Source: Anaerolineales bacterium
Lineage (GTDB): Bacteria; Chloroflexota; Anaerolineae; Anaerolineales; UBA4823
Assembly (NCBI GenBank): GCA_016929095.1
Contig: JAFGJM010000054.1
Span: 47,860 to 111,859, forward strand
DNA length: 64,000 nt
Reading direction: 5' to 3'
The translations under genes were made by a program, and so were the position numbers. The notes beneath the pieces were generated by a model. That model did not search any database and had not been told where the DNA came from. It was given only the letters and a program-made list of their open reading frames with translations. Shown piece after piece: positions 39,865 through 49,043 of this stretch. Each line of letters starts with the position of its first letter. Position 1 is the first letter of the stretch.

Positions 39865-40143
39865 ATGCAAAGTTTTCGGGTGGTGGTTGTCAATGAAGTG
39901 GGATTACACGCAAGACCGGCAGCCATTTTTGTTCAATCGGCGGCAAAGTATAAATCGGAGATAAAAATCCGCAATCTTACCAATGGAAAAGATTTTGTGG
40001 ATGCAAAAAGTATATTAGGCGTGATGATGTTGGGGGTTTCGAAAGATCACCAGGTGGAGGTCGAAATTTGTGGCGAGGATGAGAACGCTGCCGCTGAAAA
40101 ACTCAAACAAATCATCGACAGTGACTTCGAGGGTTTGCTATAA
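39865..40143 (+). CDS. ptsH: Phosphocarrier protein HPr
   Basis: A 92-aa PTS phosphocarrier. The active His15 is in GLHARPAA, and Ser49 in DAKSILGVMML occupies the regulatory-serine site of the Gram-positive type. It precedes ptsI by 14 nt. No sugar-specific enzyme II is in the window. Confidence 0.95.
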   Translation: MQSFRVVVVNEVGLHARPAAIFVQSAAKYKSEIKIRNLTNGKDFVDAKSILGVMMLGVSKDHQVEVEICGEDENAAAEKLKQIIDSDFEGLL

Positions 40144-40157
40144 GAGGGTGATGCCAA

Positions 40158-41894
40158 GTGAACCACACTGCTATATCATCGAATAGGAAGATGAAGGGGA
40201 TTGCTGCTGCGCCCGGATTAGCTGAAGGTCCTTCATTACGCTGGCATAAAGAAAACCTGCATTTTGAAAGATTATCCGGGAAAGATCCGCAGCAGGAACG
40301 CCAGCGCATTGATCAAGCCGTAACCAGGGTTCAAAAAGACCTGTCTGCGTTGAGAGACAAAATGCGAGTCGAAAACCACGCCGATGAAGCCGCAGTTTTT
40401 GACGCGCATATCTTGATGTTGGAAGATCCATCTCTGATGAAATACATCGATGGGTTGCTGAAGAAAACGATTAATGCTGAGGCTGCCTGGATGGATGGCA
40501 TCCAATTCTTTGCGGAACAACTGGCCGCCTTACCGGATGACACCTTACAAGCCAGATCGATAGATATTATTGACGCCGGTTCACGTGTGTTAAGTGCCTT
40601 GTTAGGCGTAGAAAAAGACCATCTATTTATAATCTCTGAACCCTGTGTAATTATTGCTCAAGATTTAACCCCATCCGAAACAGCCAGCCTGGATAAAAGT
40701 AAAGTATTGGCTTTTTGCATTGCGGAAGGTGGGCCGACCTCACATACGGCAATTTTAGCCAGAGCGTATGGCATTCCGGCGGTGGTAGGATTGGGTGAGT
40801 CTGTGCTATCCTTACCGGATGGTACGCAAATGTTGGTGGATGGAACCTCGGGACAAATCATTGCTAACCCGGATCAATGGACGATCCAATCCTTTACCCA
40901 ACGAAAGAATATGGAAGAAAAAAAAGGAGCCATTGAGTACCAATTGGCGCAAGAACCGGCAGCTACCAGAGACGGAATAAGTGTAGAAGTGGTCGCCAAT
41001 GTCAGCAATTCTGGTGAAGCGGAAAGTGCTATTTTTTATGGCGCTGAAGGAATTGGTCTGTTTCGTACCGAGTTTCTCTTCTTGAAGCGGCAATACGAAC
41101 CATCTGAAGAAGAACAATTACAGGCTTATCGGCAAGTATTGGATGTGATGGAAAAACGTCCGGTGGTGGTCAGAACGATCGACGTCGGCGGAGATAAAGA
41201 CATCCCGTATTTGAATTTAGGTAAAGAAGATAATCCGTTCCTGGGATGGCGGGCGGTGCGCATGTGCCTGGAACGCCCCGAGTTTTTCAAAGTGCAATTA
41301 CGGGCTCTGTGGCGCGCCAGCCAGGGGCATGATCTACGCATCATGTTCCCAATGATCGCCACGCTGGAGGAAGTAAGAAAGGCAAAAGCTTTACTCATGG
41401 AAGCCCATCGAGAAGTCGTTCAGGCGAGGCATAAAGTGGCTGAGAAAATCCAGGTAGGCATCATGGTGGAAACCCCTTCTGCAGCGATTATGGCAGATCG
41501 ATTTGTTCGGGAGGTGAATTTCTTCAGCATCGGTACCAATGATTTAACTCAATATACCCTGGCGGCAGATCGAGATAATCCCAAGGTGGCTCATTTAGGC
41601 GACCCCTGTCACCCCGCGGTTTTGCGGCAAATAAAAATGGTTATCGATTCAGGACATGCAGCCGGGATTTGGGTAGGTGTGTGCGGTGAAATGGCAAGCG
41701 ATCCAGATGCAATACCTGTATTACTTGGCCTGGGATTAGACGAATTCAGTATGGCGCCGAGTGCCATTCCGCATGCCAAATATATCCTTCGGCAATGGTC
41801 GACTTCCCAGGCGCGACAATTAGCGGAACAAGTATTGGACCTGGATTCCGCCGCATCGGTTCGTCAAAGGGTACGCGATTTTCACGTCGAATAG
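40158..41894 (+). CDS. ptsI: Phosphoenolpyruvate-protein phosphotransferase (PTS enzyme I)
   Basis: Transfers phosphate from PEP to HPr. The phosphorylated His196 lies in GGPTSHTAILARAYG. The PEP-binding domain shows EGIGLFRTEFLF, the DVGGDKDIPYL loop, FFSIGTNDLTQYTLAADR and the catalytic Cys in GVCGEMASDP. GTG 40158 is used because AGAGGG lies upstream; ATG 40191 is a possible internal start. The length is 578 aa. It is co-transcribed with ptsH, and the aromatic operon promoter begins about 30 bases after its stop. Confidence 0.95.
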   Translation: MNHTAISSNRKMKGIAAAPGLAEGPSLRWHKENLHFERLSGKDPQQERQRIDQAVTRVQKDLSALRDKMRVENHADEAAVFDAHILMLEDPSLMKYIDGLLKKTINAEAAWMDGIQFFAEQLAALPDDTLQARSIDIIDAGSRVLSALLGVEKDHLFIISEPCVIIAQDLTPSETASLDKSKVLAFCIAEGGPTSHTAILARAYGIPAVVGLGESVLSLPDGTQMLVDGTSGQIIANPDQWTIQSFTQRKNMEEKKGAIEYQLAQEPAATRDGISVEVVANVSNSGEAESAIFYGAEGIGLFRTEFLFLKRQYEPSEEEQLQAYRQVLDVMEKRPVVVRTIDVGGDKDIPYLNLGKEDNPFLGWRAVRMCLERPEFFKVQLRALWRASQGHDLRIMFPMIATLEEVRKAKALLMEAHREVVQARHKVAEKIQVGIMVETPSAAIMADRFVREVNFFSIGTNDLTQYTLAADRDNPKVAHLGDPCHPAVLRQIKMVIDSGHAAGIWVGVCGEMASDPDAIPVLLGLGLDEFSMAPSAIPHAKYILRQWSTSQARQLAEQVLDLDSAASVRQRVRDFHVE

Positions 41895-41936
41895 AATCGG
41901 ATTTCTATTAAACCCCATTTTGGTTGACATTTGCGC

Positions 41937-41965
41937 TTGACATATCCACCTAATGTGAGTAAAAT
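41937..41965 (+). promoter_or_regulatory. Sigma-70-type promoter of the aromatic operon
   Basis: TTGACA (41937-41942) and TAAAAT (41960-41965) separated by 17 bases. A second TTGACA at 41924-41929 is too far upstream to use the same -10. The predicted start is near 41972, about 13-19 bases before the leader ATG. Confidence 0.8.
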
Positions 41966-41990
41966 CCAGCCCAATTACGGAACAATGTTA

Positions 41991-42071
41991 ATGAATACTC
42001 AAATTTGCTTCTTTTTTGCCCGCTATTATTATTACGGCCTCCCAGATACGGACGCCGTTGGCGGTGCTTAA
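41991..42071 (+). CDS. Leader peptide of the aromatic operon (Phe/Tyr-rich)
   Basis: A 26-codon reading frame with Phe7-Phe8-Phe9 (TTC TTT TTT) and Tyr12-Tyr13-Tyr14-Tyr15 (TAT TAT TAT TAC), ending at TAA 42069. An in-frame ATG at 41985 would add two residues. It lies between a strong promoter and a strong intrinsic terminator, upstream of genes for Tyr and Phe precursors. These are the hallmarks of a ribosome-stalling leader peptide that senses charged tRNA-Phe and tRNA-Tyr. There is no clear ribosome site, only ACGGA upstream. Confidence 0.82.
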   Translation: MNTQICFFFARYYYYGLPDTDAVGGA

Positions 42072-42103
42072 ACAGGGCAAAGAATAATCTATCTAAACCC
42101 AAA

Positions 42104-42133
42104 ACGCGAGACCAACGGTCTCGCGTTTTTTTT
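42104..42133 (+). terminator. Attenuator terminator of the aromatic operon
   Basis: A perfect 10-bp stem, ACGCGAGACC (42104-42113) with GGTCTCGCGT (42117-42126), loop AAC, followed by eight T. It lies 16 bases before aroH. CCAACGG in its loop and arms (42112-42118) can pair with CCGTTGG (42055-42061), extended by a G-U pair to 8 bp. This antiterminator excludes the terminator. ACGGC (42034-42038), overlapping the last Tyr codon, can in turn pair with GCCGT (42054-42058), giving a protector stem. Confidence 0.92.
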
Positions 42134-42148
42134 GTTTGAGGAGGCGTT

Positions 42149-42538
42149 ATGGCAGTCCGTGGAATACGTGGTGCGACAACAGTCGTTGCAGATCATCCCG
42201 AATTGATCTTGGAAGCCACGGTGGAATTACTTACAGCAATACAGGCAGAAAATCCTTCCCTACAGCTGGAAGATATTGGCAGTGTGATTTTTTCATTGAC
42301 AGAAGACTTGAATTCAGTATTCCCGGCGCAAGCAGCCAGACAGATGGGGTGGGGCGAGGTTCCTTTATTTTGCACACGCGAAATTCCAGTACCCGATAGC
42401 CTGCTTAAATGTATTCGGGTTTTGGTGCATTGGAATACCGAATTAACTCAAAAGGATATCAAACACGTTTATTTGCGCGATGCAGTCAGGTTAAGACCCG
42501 ATTTCGCATCAGCTAAATTTGGAGGAGAATCATGTTGA
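42149..42538 (+). CDS. aroH: Chorismate mutase, AroH type
   Basis: Converts chorismate to prephenate. The monofunctional AroH fold is recognised by [10 protein letters not shown], then [23 protein letters not shown] and [12 protein letters not shown], containing the active-site Arg and Cys. The length is 129 aa. GAGGAGG lies six bases before ATG 42149. It is the first gene after the leader and overlaps aroF by 7 nt. Confidence 0.95.
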   Translation: MAVRGIRGATTVVADHPELILEATVELLTAIQAENPSLQLEDIGSVIFSLTEDLNSVFPAQAARQMGWGEVPLFCTREIPVPDSLLKCIRVLVHWNTELTQKDIKHVYLRDAVRLRPDFASAKFGGESC

Positions 42539-43587
42539 TCATCATGAAAACCGATGCAATTGAAAGCCAAATAGACACAGTCGTACAAAGGGTGGAAGAT
42601 ATGGGGTTACGAGCACATCTATCCAAAGGAGAAGAGCGTACCATCATAGGGGCGATTGGTGATGGGAGACCGGTGATGAAAGACCAGTTTTTATATATGC
42701 CAGGTGTGGACCGCATTGTGCCAATAACCCGCCCCTTTAAATTGGCATCCCGCGAATTCAGCCCGCAAGATTCGGTTTTTCCTCTGGATGGCGTAGACAT
42801 TGGTGGACAAGGAATTGTGATCATTGCCGGCCCCTGTGCGGTGGAAAACCGTGCCCAATTGCTGGAAACAGCGCATGCCGTAAAAGAAGCCGGAGCACAT
42901 GCACTCAGAGGCGGTGCTTACAAGCCGCGCACTTCCCCCTATTCTTTTCAAGGCTTGGGAGAAGAGGGGCTGCAAATATTAGCCGAAGCGCGAGCGGAAA
43001 CCGGTTTGCCCGTGATCACCGAAGTTATGACCCCTGAGCAGGTGCCGCTGGTTTGCCAATACGCCGATGTGATGCAAATCGGCGCTCGTAATATGCAAAA
43101 TTATTCTTTGCTACACAGCGTAGGAGAAAGCCAGCACCCGGCATTATTAAAACGGGGTATGATGGCAACCATCGAGGAATTATTGATGTCGGCGGAATAT
43201 ATCCTCTCTCATGGCAACCGCAGGGTGATGTTATGTGAGCGCGGCATCCGCACCTTCGAGAATACCACCCGCAATACAACCGATATCAACGCCATTCCGG
43301 TGCTGAAAAGCATGACCCACTTGCCGGTGATCTTAGACCCCAGCCACGCCACCGGGAATTGGGAATTCGTCACTGCGATCGCACGCGCGGCTATCGCTGC
43401 CGGAGCCGATGGATTGATCGTGGAGGTACACCCCAGTCCCGAATTGGCACTTTCGGACGGCGGGCAATCGCTGAAACCGGAACGTTTTGTTGAGATGATC
43501 GCACAGGTTAGCGCGATAGCTCAGGCGATTGGCAGATGTGTGGCGCCCTCGAAAGCAGGATTATCGACGGGGTGCGTCCATGTCTGA
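42532..43587 (+). CDS. aroF: 3-deoxy-7-phosphoheptulonate synthase (DAHP synthase, type I-beta)
   Basis: First step of the shikimate pathway. The N-terminal ~70 residues form the ferredoxin-like regulatory domain of the I-beta subgroup. The barrel follows with [39 protein letters not shown] and the metal-site segment [14 protein letters not shown]. The length is 351 aa. ATG 42532 follows GGAGGAG. The attached domain suggests allosteric feedback by aromatic amino acids in addition to attenuation of the operon. Confidence 0.95.
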   Translation: MLIIMKTDAIESQIDTVVQRVEDMGLRAHLSKGEERTIIGAIGDGRPVMKDQFLYMPGVDRIVPITRPFKLASREFSPQDSVFPLDGVDIGGQGIVIIAGPCAVENRAQLLETAHAVKEAGAHALRGGAYKPRTSPYSFQGLGEEGLQILAEARAETGLPVITEVMTPEQVPLVCQYADVMQIGARNMQNYSLLHSVGESQHPALLKRGMMATIEELLMSAEYILSHGNRRVMLCERGIRTFENTTRNTTDINAIPVLKSMTHLPVILDPSHATGNWEFVTAIARAAIAAGADGLIVEVHPSPELALSDGGQSLKPERFVEMIAQVSAIAQAIGRCVAPSKAGLSTGCVHV

Positions 43588-44455
43588 TCCTGATTTTTTT
43601 AGTGGGGCACGGGTTGTAATTTTTGGGTTGGGTTTGATGGGCGGGTCGCTTGCGCTTGGCTTACGCGGAAGCTGTCGGGAACTTGCCGCGGTCGAAATCA
43701 ACGAAGAGACAAGAAAATTGGCTGACCGGTTGAATATCGTGGATCAAATAAGCGATGATCCATCAGAAGTAGTCCGAGATGCCGATCTCATCGTTTTGGC
43801 TACACCGGTAAAAACGATAATCTCGCTGATCTACAAAATTACCCAATGGCACCCCGGTGCCCCCGTCATCCTCGATTTAGGTTCGACCAAAACACAAATT
43901 TGTCAGGCTTTTGATGTGCTTCCGCAGCGGTTTGATACGATTGGCGGACATCCAATGTGCGGGAAAGAAGAATTGGGGTTGGAAAATGCGGAGGCTGCGA
44001 TATTTCACGGTGCGCCTTTTTCTTTTGTGAAACTCTACCGCACTTCACCCAAAGCGGTCATAATGGCTGAGCAGTTAACCAGTATATTAGGGTCTCATGC
44101 TCTCTGGTTGGATGCCGAGACTCATGATCGCTGGGTGGCGGAAACCAGCCATTTGCCTTACATTCTCGCTTCTGCGTTAGCCCTCGCCACATCTCCCGAA
44201 GTACAACCTATGATTGGTCCTGGTTGGCGAAGTACTACCCGGTTGGCAAGCACCCCGGGCTCGATGATGAATGACATTCTTTATACTAATCGCCAGAATA
44301 TTCTAAAGTCAATCGACCAATTTCAATCAGAATTGGATAAAATGGTGTCTCTGCTCCAGGAAGAAGAAGACCAAGGCCTGGCTGAATATACAAAGAAAGC
44401 CACGCAGGCGCGTAATACACGGATACAAAATACATATGCGGGAGGCGAAGGATGA
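43580..44455 (+). CDS. tyrA: Prephenate dehydrogenase
   Basis: NAD(P)-dependent oxidation of prephenate to 4-hydroxyphenylpyruvate for tyrosine. The Rossmann motif [17 protein letters not shown], the GGHPMCGKE segment with its His, and [15 protein letters not shown] are typical. ATG 43580 overlaps the aroF stop in an 8-nt ATGTCTGA; the longer frame to 43529 is rejected. The length is 291 aa with no ACT domain. No prephenate dehydratase (pheA) is in this operon. Confidence 0.93.
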   Translation: MSDPDFFSGARVVIFGLGLMGGSLALGLRGSCRELAAVEINEETRKLADRLNIVDQISDDPSEVVRDADLIVLATPVKTIISLIYKITQWHPGAPVILDLGSTKTQICQAFDVLPQRFDTIGGHPMCGKEELGLENAEAAIFHGAPFSFVKLYRTSPKAVIMAEQLTSILGSHALWLDAETHDRWVAETSHLPYILASALALATSPEVQPMIGPGWRSTTRLASTPGSMMNDILYTNRQNILKSIDQFQSELDKMVSLLQEEEDQGLAEYTKKATQARNTRIQNTYAGGEG

Positions 44456-45798
44456 GGTTATCCATACGACCAGGCAACTCCCTCAATGGGCAGGTGATCG
44501 TCCCCGGCGACAAATCGATTTCTCATCGGGCGGCATTGCTAGGCGCATTAGGAGACGGGGAAAGCCGCATCGAGCATTTTCTCAACGCCGGGGTTACCGA
44601 TGCCATGTTATCCATCCTGACACAGTTACGCGTCCCCTGGCAGCGGGAAGGCGAAAACTTGAGTATTTCGGGCAATGGCTGGCAAGGGTTACACGCTTCA
44701 TTGCAAGCATTAAATTGTGGGAATTCCGGCACTACCATGCGTTTATTAGCGGGTGGGCTTTCAGCAGCCAATATCCCGGCAATATTGGACGGCTCGCCAG
44801 GCTTGCGGAAGCGCCCCATGAAACGGATTGTTGAGCCATTGAAGAAAATGGGGGTATCTATTGAGGCAACTAAAGGCTGCGCGCCGATTATTATATCGAG
44901 CACGAACTTGCCTTTGCGGGGCATTTTACACAAGATGCCGGTTGCCAGCGCTCAGGTGAAATCGTGCCTGCTGCTGGCCGCCCTGGCAGCCGACTCACCC
45001 TGCATCATTGTTGAACCCGGACCATCACGTGATCATACCGAGTGTATGCTTTCAGAAATGGGTATAGCGATTGAAAAATGGACAGAAACTGAAAACAACC
45101 GGGTATGGTATTTTACACGCCTCAACCCCGATCATCGGCAGCTGTTACCCCCCCTAAACATCAGCATCCCTGGGGATTTTTCAGCAGCGGCGTTTTTCAT
45201 AGTCGCGGCAGCGATTGTTCCTGGTTCTTGCATCGCGTTGCAAAACGTGGGATTGAACCCCACCCGTACGGGGTTGTTGGAAGTACTGATTGAAATGGGC
45301 GGTAATATACAAATAACCGAAAGAGTCACCCCGGGCGCTGAACCAGTGGGCGATGTCACCGTCAGGCACAGTGTATTAAAGGGTATCGAAATATCTGGAT
45401 CTACGGTGGTGCGTATGATCGATGAATTTCCGGTGTTTGCGGTGGCTGCAGCCTATGCTAACGGGAAAACTATTGTACGGGAAGCGAAAGAATTACGCTT
45501 TAAAGAATCTGATCGTATCTCTGCCTTGGGGGGAGAATTAACCCGACTCGACGTTGATTTTTCAGAAACGGCAGATGGATTTATTATTCAAGGATGTCAG
45601 GTTCGCGGGGACGCCATAGTGGAGGCGCATGGCGACCATCGTATTGCCATGGCGTTAACTGTAGCAGCCTTGGCTGCTGAAGCATCCGTGGGGGTAGACG
45701 GGGCAGAGTTTATCGGTGAATCTTTTCCGGAATTTTTACCGTGCTTGAAAAAATTAGGAGCGGATGTGAGTATCGTTGAGGAGGGTAACGGTGAGTAA
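44452..45798 (+). CDS. aroA: 3-phosphoshikimate 1-carboxyvinyltransferase (EPSP synthase)
   Basis: Joins phosphoenolpyruvate to shikimate 3-phosphate. Signatures are VPGDKSISHRAALLGALG, LNCGNSGTTMRLLAGGL, DGSPGLRKRPMKR and the C-terminal DHRIAMALTVAAL. The length is 448 aa. It overlaps tyrA by 4 nt and aroE by 8 nt. The substrate-loop sequence CGNSGTTMR shows the class I style, with Gly-Asn-Ser-Gly-Thr intact. Confidence 0.96.
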   Translation: MRLSIRPGNSLNGQVIVPGDKSISHRAALLGALGDGESRIEHFLNAGVTDAMLSILTQLRVPWQREGENLSISGNGWQGLHASLQALNCGNSGTTMRLLAGGLSAANIPAILDGSPGLRKRPMKRIVEPLKKMGVSIEATKGCAPIIISSTNLPLRGILHKMPVASAQVKSCLLLAALAADSPCIIVEPGPSRDHTECMLSEMGIAIEKWTETENNRVWYFTRLNPDHRQLLPPLNISIPGDFSAAAFFIVAAAIVPGSCIALQNVGLNPTRTGLLEVLIEMGGNIQITERVTPGAEPVGDVTVRHSVLKGIEISGSTVVRMIDEFPVFAVAAAYANGKTIVREAKELRFKESDRISALGGELTRLDVDFSETADGFIIQGCQVRGDAIVEAHGDHRIAMALTVAALAAEASVGVDGAEFIGESFPEFLPCLKKLGADVSIVEEGNGE

Positions 45799-46684
45799 GC
45801 CATATCACCTGGGATTGGTCGGCTTTCCTATCGAGCACAGTCTTTCACCACGCTTGCATGGCGCGGCTTTACGAGCTTGCGGGATCGCCGGTGACTATAA
45901 ATTATTTTCCATCGTTGATTTACCCGAAGGTGAAAAACCCCTCAGCATTATTATAAAAAAAATAAAGAACGGGGATTTGGATGGAGTGAATGTCACTATC
46001 CCGCATAAACGAAATATCACTTCTTTTTTGGATAAATTATCTTCTACCGCCCTTTCCGTAGGTGCGGTAAATACGATATATAAAAAGAATGCTTTATTGT
46101 GGGGAGAAAATACAGATGTTGCAGGATTTATGAATGATCTGAGGCGGGTTGGTGTGGATCAACGAGAAAATCAGATGGCGTTGATCCTGGGCGCTGGCGG
46201 GGCAGCCAGAGCCGCTACCTGGGGATTGCTTTCCAATGGCTGGCGCGTATGCCTTATGGCGCGCCGTGTGGAGCAGGCGCAACAGGTGGTGGAGTGGATA
46301 GGTAAAAGTTCATTGGCGAAATTTCCGCCGGGCAACTCACAGATATTCGTTTTGAGGCATGAGATAGAATCACTCCGGCAATTAGTATCTACCGAATCCA
46401 TCCAATTGATCGTAAATGCGACCCCGCTAGGTATGGCATCTCAGCCTAAGGGAGCAGCCTGGCCTGAGGAAATAGCCTTCCCCATGCAAGCCGTTGTGTA
46501 TGATCTGGTTTATAAACCTGGGGAAACCGAATTGATCCGGTTAGCCCGTCGTGCGGGATTAACCGCCTTTAATGGAGTGGGGATGTTGGTTGAACAAGCC
46601 GCGCTGGCATTTGAAATCTGGACGGGAATGCAAGCCCCCCGGGAAGTTATGTGGCAGGCAGTAGAACATATACAGGAGAAGTAA
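45791..46684 (+). CDS. aroE: Shikimate dehydrogenase
   Basis: NADPH-dependent reduction of 3-dehydroshikimate. It shows GFPIEHSLSPRLHGAAL (shikimate binding), NVTIPHKRNITSFLD with the catalytic Lys, the dinucleotide loop LILGAGGAARAATWGL, and NATPLGM. GTG 45791 is chosen because GAGGAGG lies five bases upstream; it overlaps the aroA stop by 8 nt. The length is 297 aa. Confidence 0.94.
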   Translation: MSKPYHLGLVGFPIEHSLSPRLHGAALRACGIAGDYKLFSIVDLPEGEKPLSIIIKKIKNGDLDGVNVTIPHKRNITSFLDKLSSTALSVGAVNTIYKKNALLWGENTDVAGFMNDLRRVGVDQRENQMALILGAGGAARAATWGLLSNGWRVCLMARRVEQAQQVVEWIGKSSLAKFPPGNSQIFVLRHEIESLRQLVSTESIQLIVNATPLGMASQPKGAAWPEEIAFPMQAVVYDLVYKPGETELIRLARRAGLTAFNGVGMLVEQAALAFEIWTGMQAPREVMWQAVEHIQEK

Positions 46685-47862
46685 TGATTGCTCGAAGAAT
46701 GGATTCGTTGACCACTCAATTTTTCGCTTCTTTGGATGAGCGGATAACTGCTTTAAAAACCAAAGGTGTCGATGTCATCCGCCTGGATGTCGGATCGCCG
46801 GATATGCCTCCTGCGCCTTTTATTGTAGAGGCTTTGGCGAAAGCGGCAGCCAAGCCAGACCGGCATGGTTACCAGCCACATACGGGAAATTCGGCGTTAA
46901 GACAAGCCTGGGCTGAAATGTATCGAAGGGAATATGGCGTTCTTATCGATGCTGATCGAGAGATTATGCCCTTGCTTGGCTCTAAAGAAGGTATTTTCCA
47001 TCTGCACCAGTCGCTGATTAATTCGGGCGATATCGTGTTGATCCCCGACCCGGCATATTTAACATATACGCAAGCCACACGATTTGCCGGCGGCGAAGCC
47101 TATTATTTTCCATTGTTGCCGGAACGAGGCTTCACGCCCGATTTCTCTGCGATTCCGGAGAATGTCCTTTCGCGAGCGAAACTCTTATGGTTGAATTATC
47201 CCAATAATCCCACGGGGGCTTCAGTTGGCAAGGAATTCTTTGAAGAAGTGATCAGCTTTTCTGCTCAACGGGGAATATTGGTATGTCACGATGCTGCATA
47301 CACCCAGGTGACATTCGATGGATATAAGGCTCCCAGCATCCTGGTGGTTCCGGGGGCAAAAGAAACGGCTGTCGAATTCAATACGCTTTCTAAATCTCAT
47401 AATATGGCGGGATGGCGGGTGGGGGCGATCCTGGGAAACCAAAGTACAATCAAAACATTATATCGTTTGAAAACCAATGTGGATAGCGGTCATTTTTTGC
47501 CGGTCATGGAGGCCGCGTCTGCAGCCATGACCCAGGAGCAAGCCTGGATAGCCGAACGAAATCAGATCTATCAAAAAAGACGGGATGTATTAATAGCGGG
47601 ATTGAACAAATTAGGGTTGCAGCCAGGTAAACCTCAAGCTTCGCTGTATGTATGGTGTCCGGTACCTGATGGCTGGACATCGGCGGTGTTTTGTGAAGCG
47701 CTGTTGGAGAGATCGCATGTCAGCGTGACGCCAGGAACCGTATTTGGTGCATGCGGAGAGGGGTTTGTTCGCATAGCCTACACATCTCCGCTGGAGAGAA
47801 TTGAACAAGCCCTGGGGAATATGAGTCAAATTTGGGCATCATTCGAAAGGAGTGCAGGATGA
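46684..47862 (+). CDS. Class I/II aminotransferase, probably for aromatic amino acids
   Basis: PLP-dependent fold-type I enzyme. LNYPNNPTGA, the DAAYTQVTFDG segment with the PLP aspartate, and the PLP lysine in TLSKSHNMAGWRVG are visible. The length is 392 aa. ATG 46684 shares one base with the aroE stop (TAATG). Sequence alone fits aspartate, alanine or LL-diaminopimelate aminotransferase-like proteins. Its position inside the aromatic operon points to transamination of 4-hydroxyphenylpyruvate, phenylpyruvate or prephenate. Confidence 0.85.
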   Translation: MIARRMDSLTTQFFASLDERITALKTKGVDVIRLDVGSPDMPPAPFIVEALAKAAAKPDRHGYQPHTGNSALRQAWAEMYRREYGVLIDADREIMPLLGSKEGIFHLHQSLINSGDIVLIPDPAYLTYTQATRFAGGEAYYFPLLPERGFTPDFSAIPENVLSRAKLLWLNYPNNPTGASVGKEFFEEVISFSAQRGILVCHDAAYTQVTFDGYKAPSILVVPGAKETAVEFNTLSKSHNMAGWRVGAILGNQSTIKTLYRLKTNVDSGHFLPVMEAASAAMTQEQAWIAERNQIYQKRRDVLIAGLNKLGLQPGKPQASLYVWCPVPDGWTSAVFCEALLERSHVSVTPGTVFGACGEGFVRIAYTSPLERIEQALGNMSQIWASFERSAG

Positions 47863-49043
47863 CGCTTCGATTTTTAACCGCCGGTGAATCGCATGGCGCC
47901 GCATTGGTTACAATCCTGGAGGGGTTACCGGCTGGCTTGGAATTGTCGGAAGATATCATCAACCGCGAGTTAAGCCGCCGGCAGGCAGGTTTGGGCTCTG
48001 GGGCACGCATGAAGCTCGAAACAGACCGCGTGAAAATTTTAGCCGGTGTCATGGCGGGCATGACGATTGGTTCTCCGCTGGCTATGATGATTGAAAACTT
48101 AGACCATGCAAAATGGAAAAACAAAGAAGTAACTCCTTTCACCATCCCGCGTCCGGGGCATGCCGATTTAACTGGTACGGTAAAATTTGGATTTAGAGAC
48201 CTTCGACCAGCGCTTGAACGCGCCTCTGCCCGTGAAACAGCTGCCAGGGTGGCGGTAGGCGCAGTTTGCAAACACCTGCTTTCTCAATTCGGAATTCAAG
48301 TGGGAGGCTATGTTGTTTCGATCGGTGCGGTAACCGCTGATATTACAGAAGAATCATTCGAGAAGCGTATTGCGCTAGCCGAAGCATCCGATGTGCGCTG
48401 TCCATCTTCTGAAGAAAGTGCCGCTATGCGTCAGTTGATCGAGCAGACTATTCAGGATAAAAATACTTTAGGGGGCGTTATCGAAATCATTGCGCGGGGG
48501 GTTCCCCCAGGTTTGGGCAGTTATGCACAATGGGACCGCCGGTTGGAGGCGCGGATGGGTGCGGCGTTATTAAGCGTTCAAGCTATAAAAGGAGTCGAAT
48601 TTGGAGATGGCTTTAAGCTTGCCTCCATGGTGGGTACCCAAGCGCAGGATGGTATTTATTTAAATAATGGGCAGTTAATTAGAAAAACGAATCACGCCGG
48701 TGGGTTAGAGGGGGGTATTACCAACGGGGAGCCCCTGGTGATGAGAGTTGCTATGAAACCAATTGCCACCACGTTGAAACCTCAACCGTCGGTCGATTTG
48801 GCGAGTCAAAAAGAAGTGAAAACCCAATACGAGCGCTCGGATTATTGCCCAACGCCGCGCGCCGTGCCAGTTCTGGAAAGCATGGTCGCTTTTGTTTTGG
48901 CAGAGGCATTAATTGAAAAATTAGGCGGAGATTCGCTCACAGAAATGCTGCCACGCTTCGAATCAATGCGGAAAGCAGGTTTATCCGATTTACCGATGGA
49001 CAACACCCCACATATTTTTTGGAGTGAAAGAGAACAGCCATGA
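47859..49043 (+). CDS. aroC: Chorismate synthase
   Basis: FMN-dependent elimination giving chorismate. Signature segments are LTAGESHGAALVTILEG, RPGHADLTGTVKFGF, RASARETAARVAVGA and the C-terminal AVPVLESMVAFVLAEAL. ATG 47859 overlaps the preceding stop by 4 nt, with AAGGAG upstream. The length is 394 aa. Confidence 0.96.
   Translation: MTLRFLTAGESHGAALVTILEGLPAGLELSEDIINRELSRRQAGLGSGARMKLETDRVKILAGVMAGMTIGSPLAMMIENLDHAKWKNKEVTPFTIPRPGHADLTGTVKFGFRDLRPALERASARETAARVAVGAVCKHLLSQFGIQVGGYVVSIGAVTADITEESFEKRIALAEASDVRCPSSEESAAMRQLIEQTIQDKNTLGGVIEIIARGVPPGLGSYAQWDRRLEARMGAALLSVQAIKGVEFGDGFKLASMVGTQAQDGIYLNNGQLIRKTNHAGGLEGGITNGEPLVMRVAMKPIATTLKPQPSVDLASQKEVKTQYERSDYCPTPRAVPVLESMVAFVLAEALIEKLGGDSLTEMLPRFESMRKAGLSDLPMDNTPHIFWSEREQP

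Noticed and set aside
41924..41929. TTGACA at 41924 as the aromatic promoter -35
   Set aside because: The distance to TAAAAT is 30 bases; the second TTGACA at 41937 gives the correct 17-base spacing.
42136..42399. Alternative frame over aroH
   Set aside because: A shadow frame; aroH has all its family motifs and a strong ribosome site.
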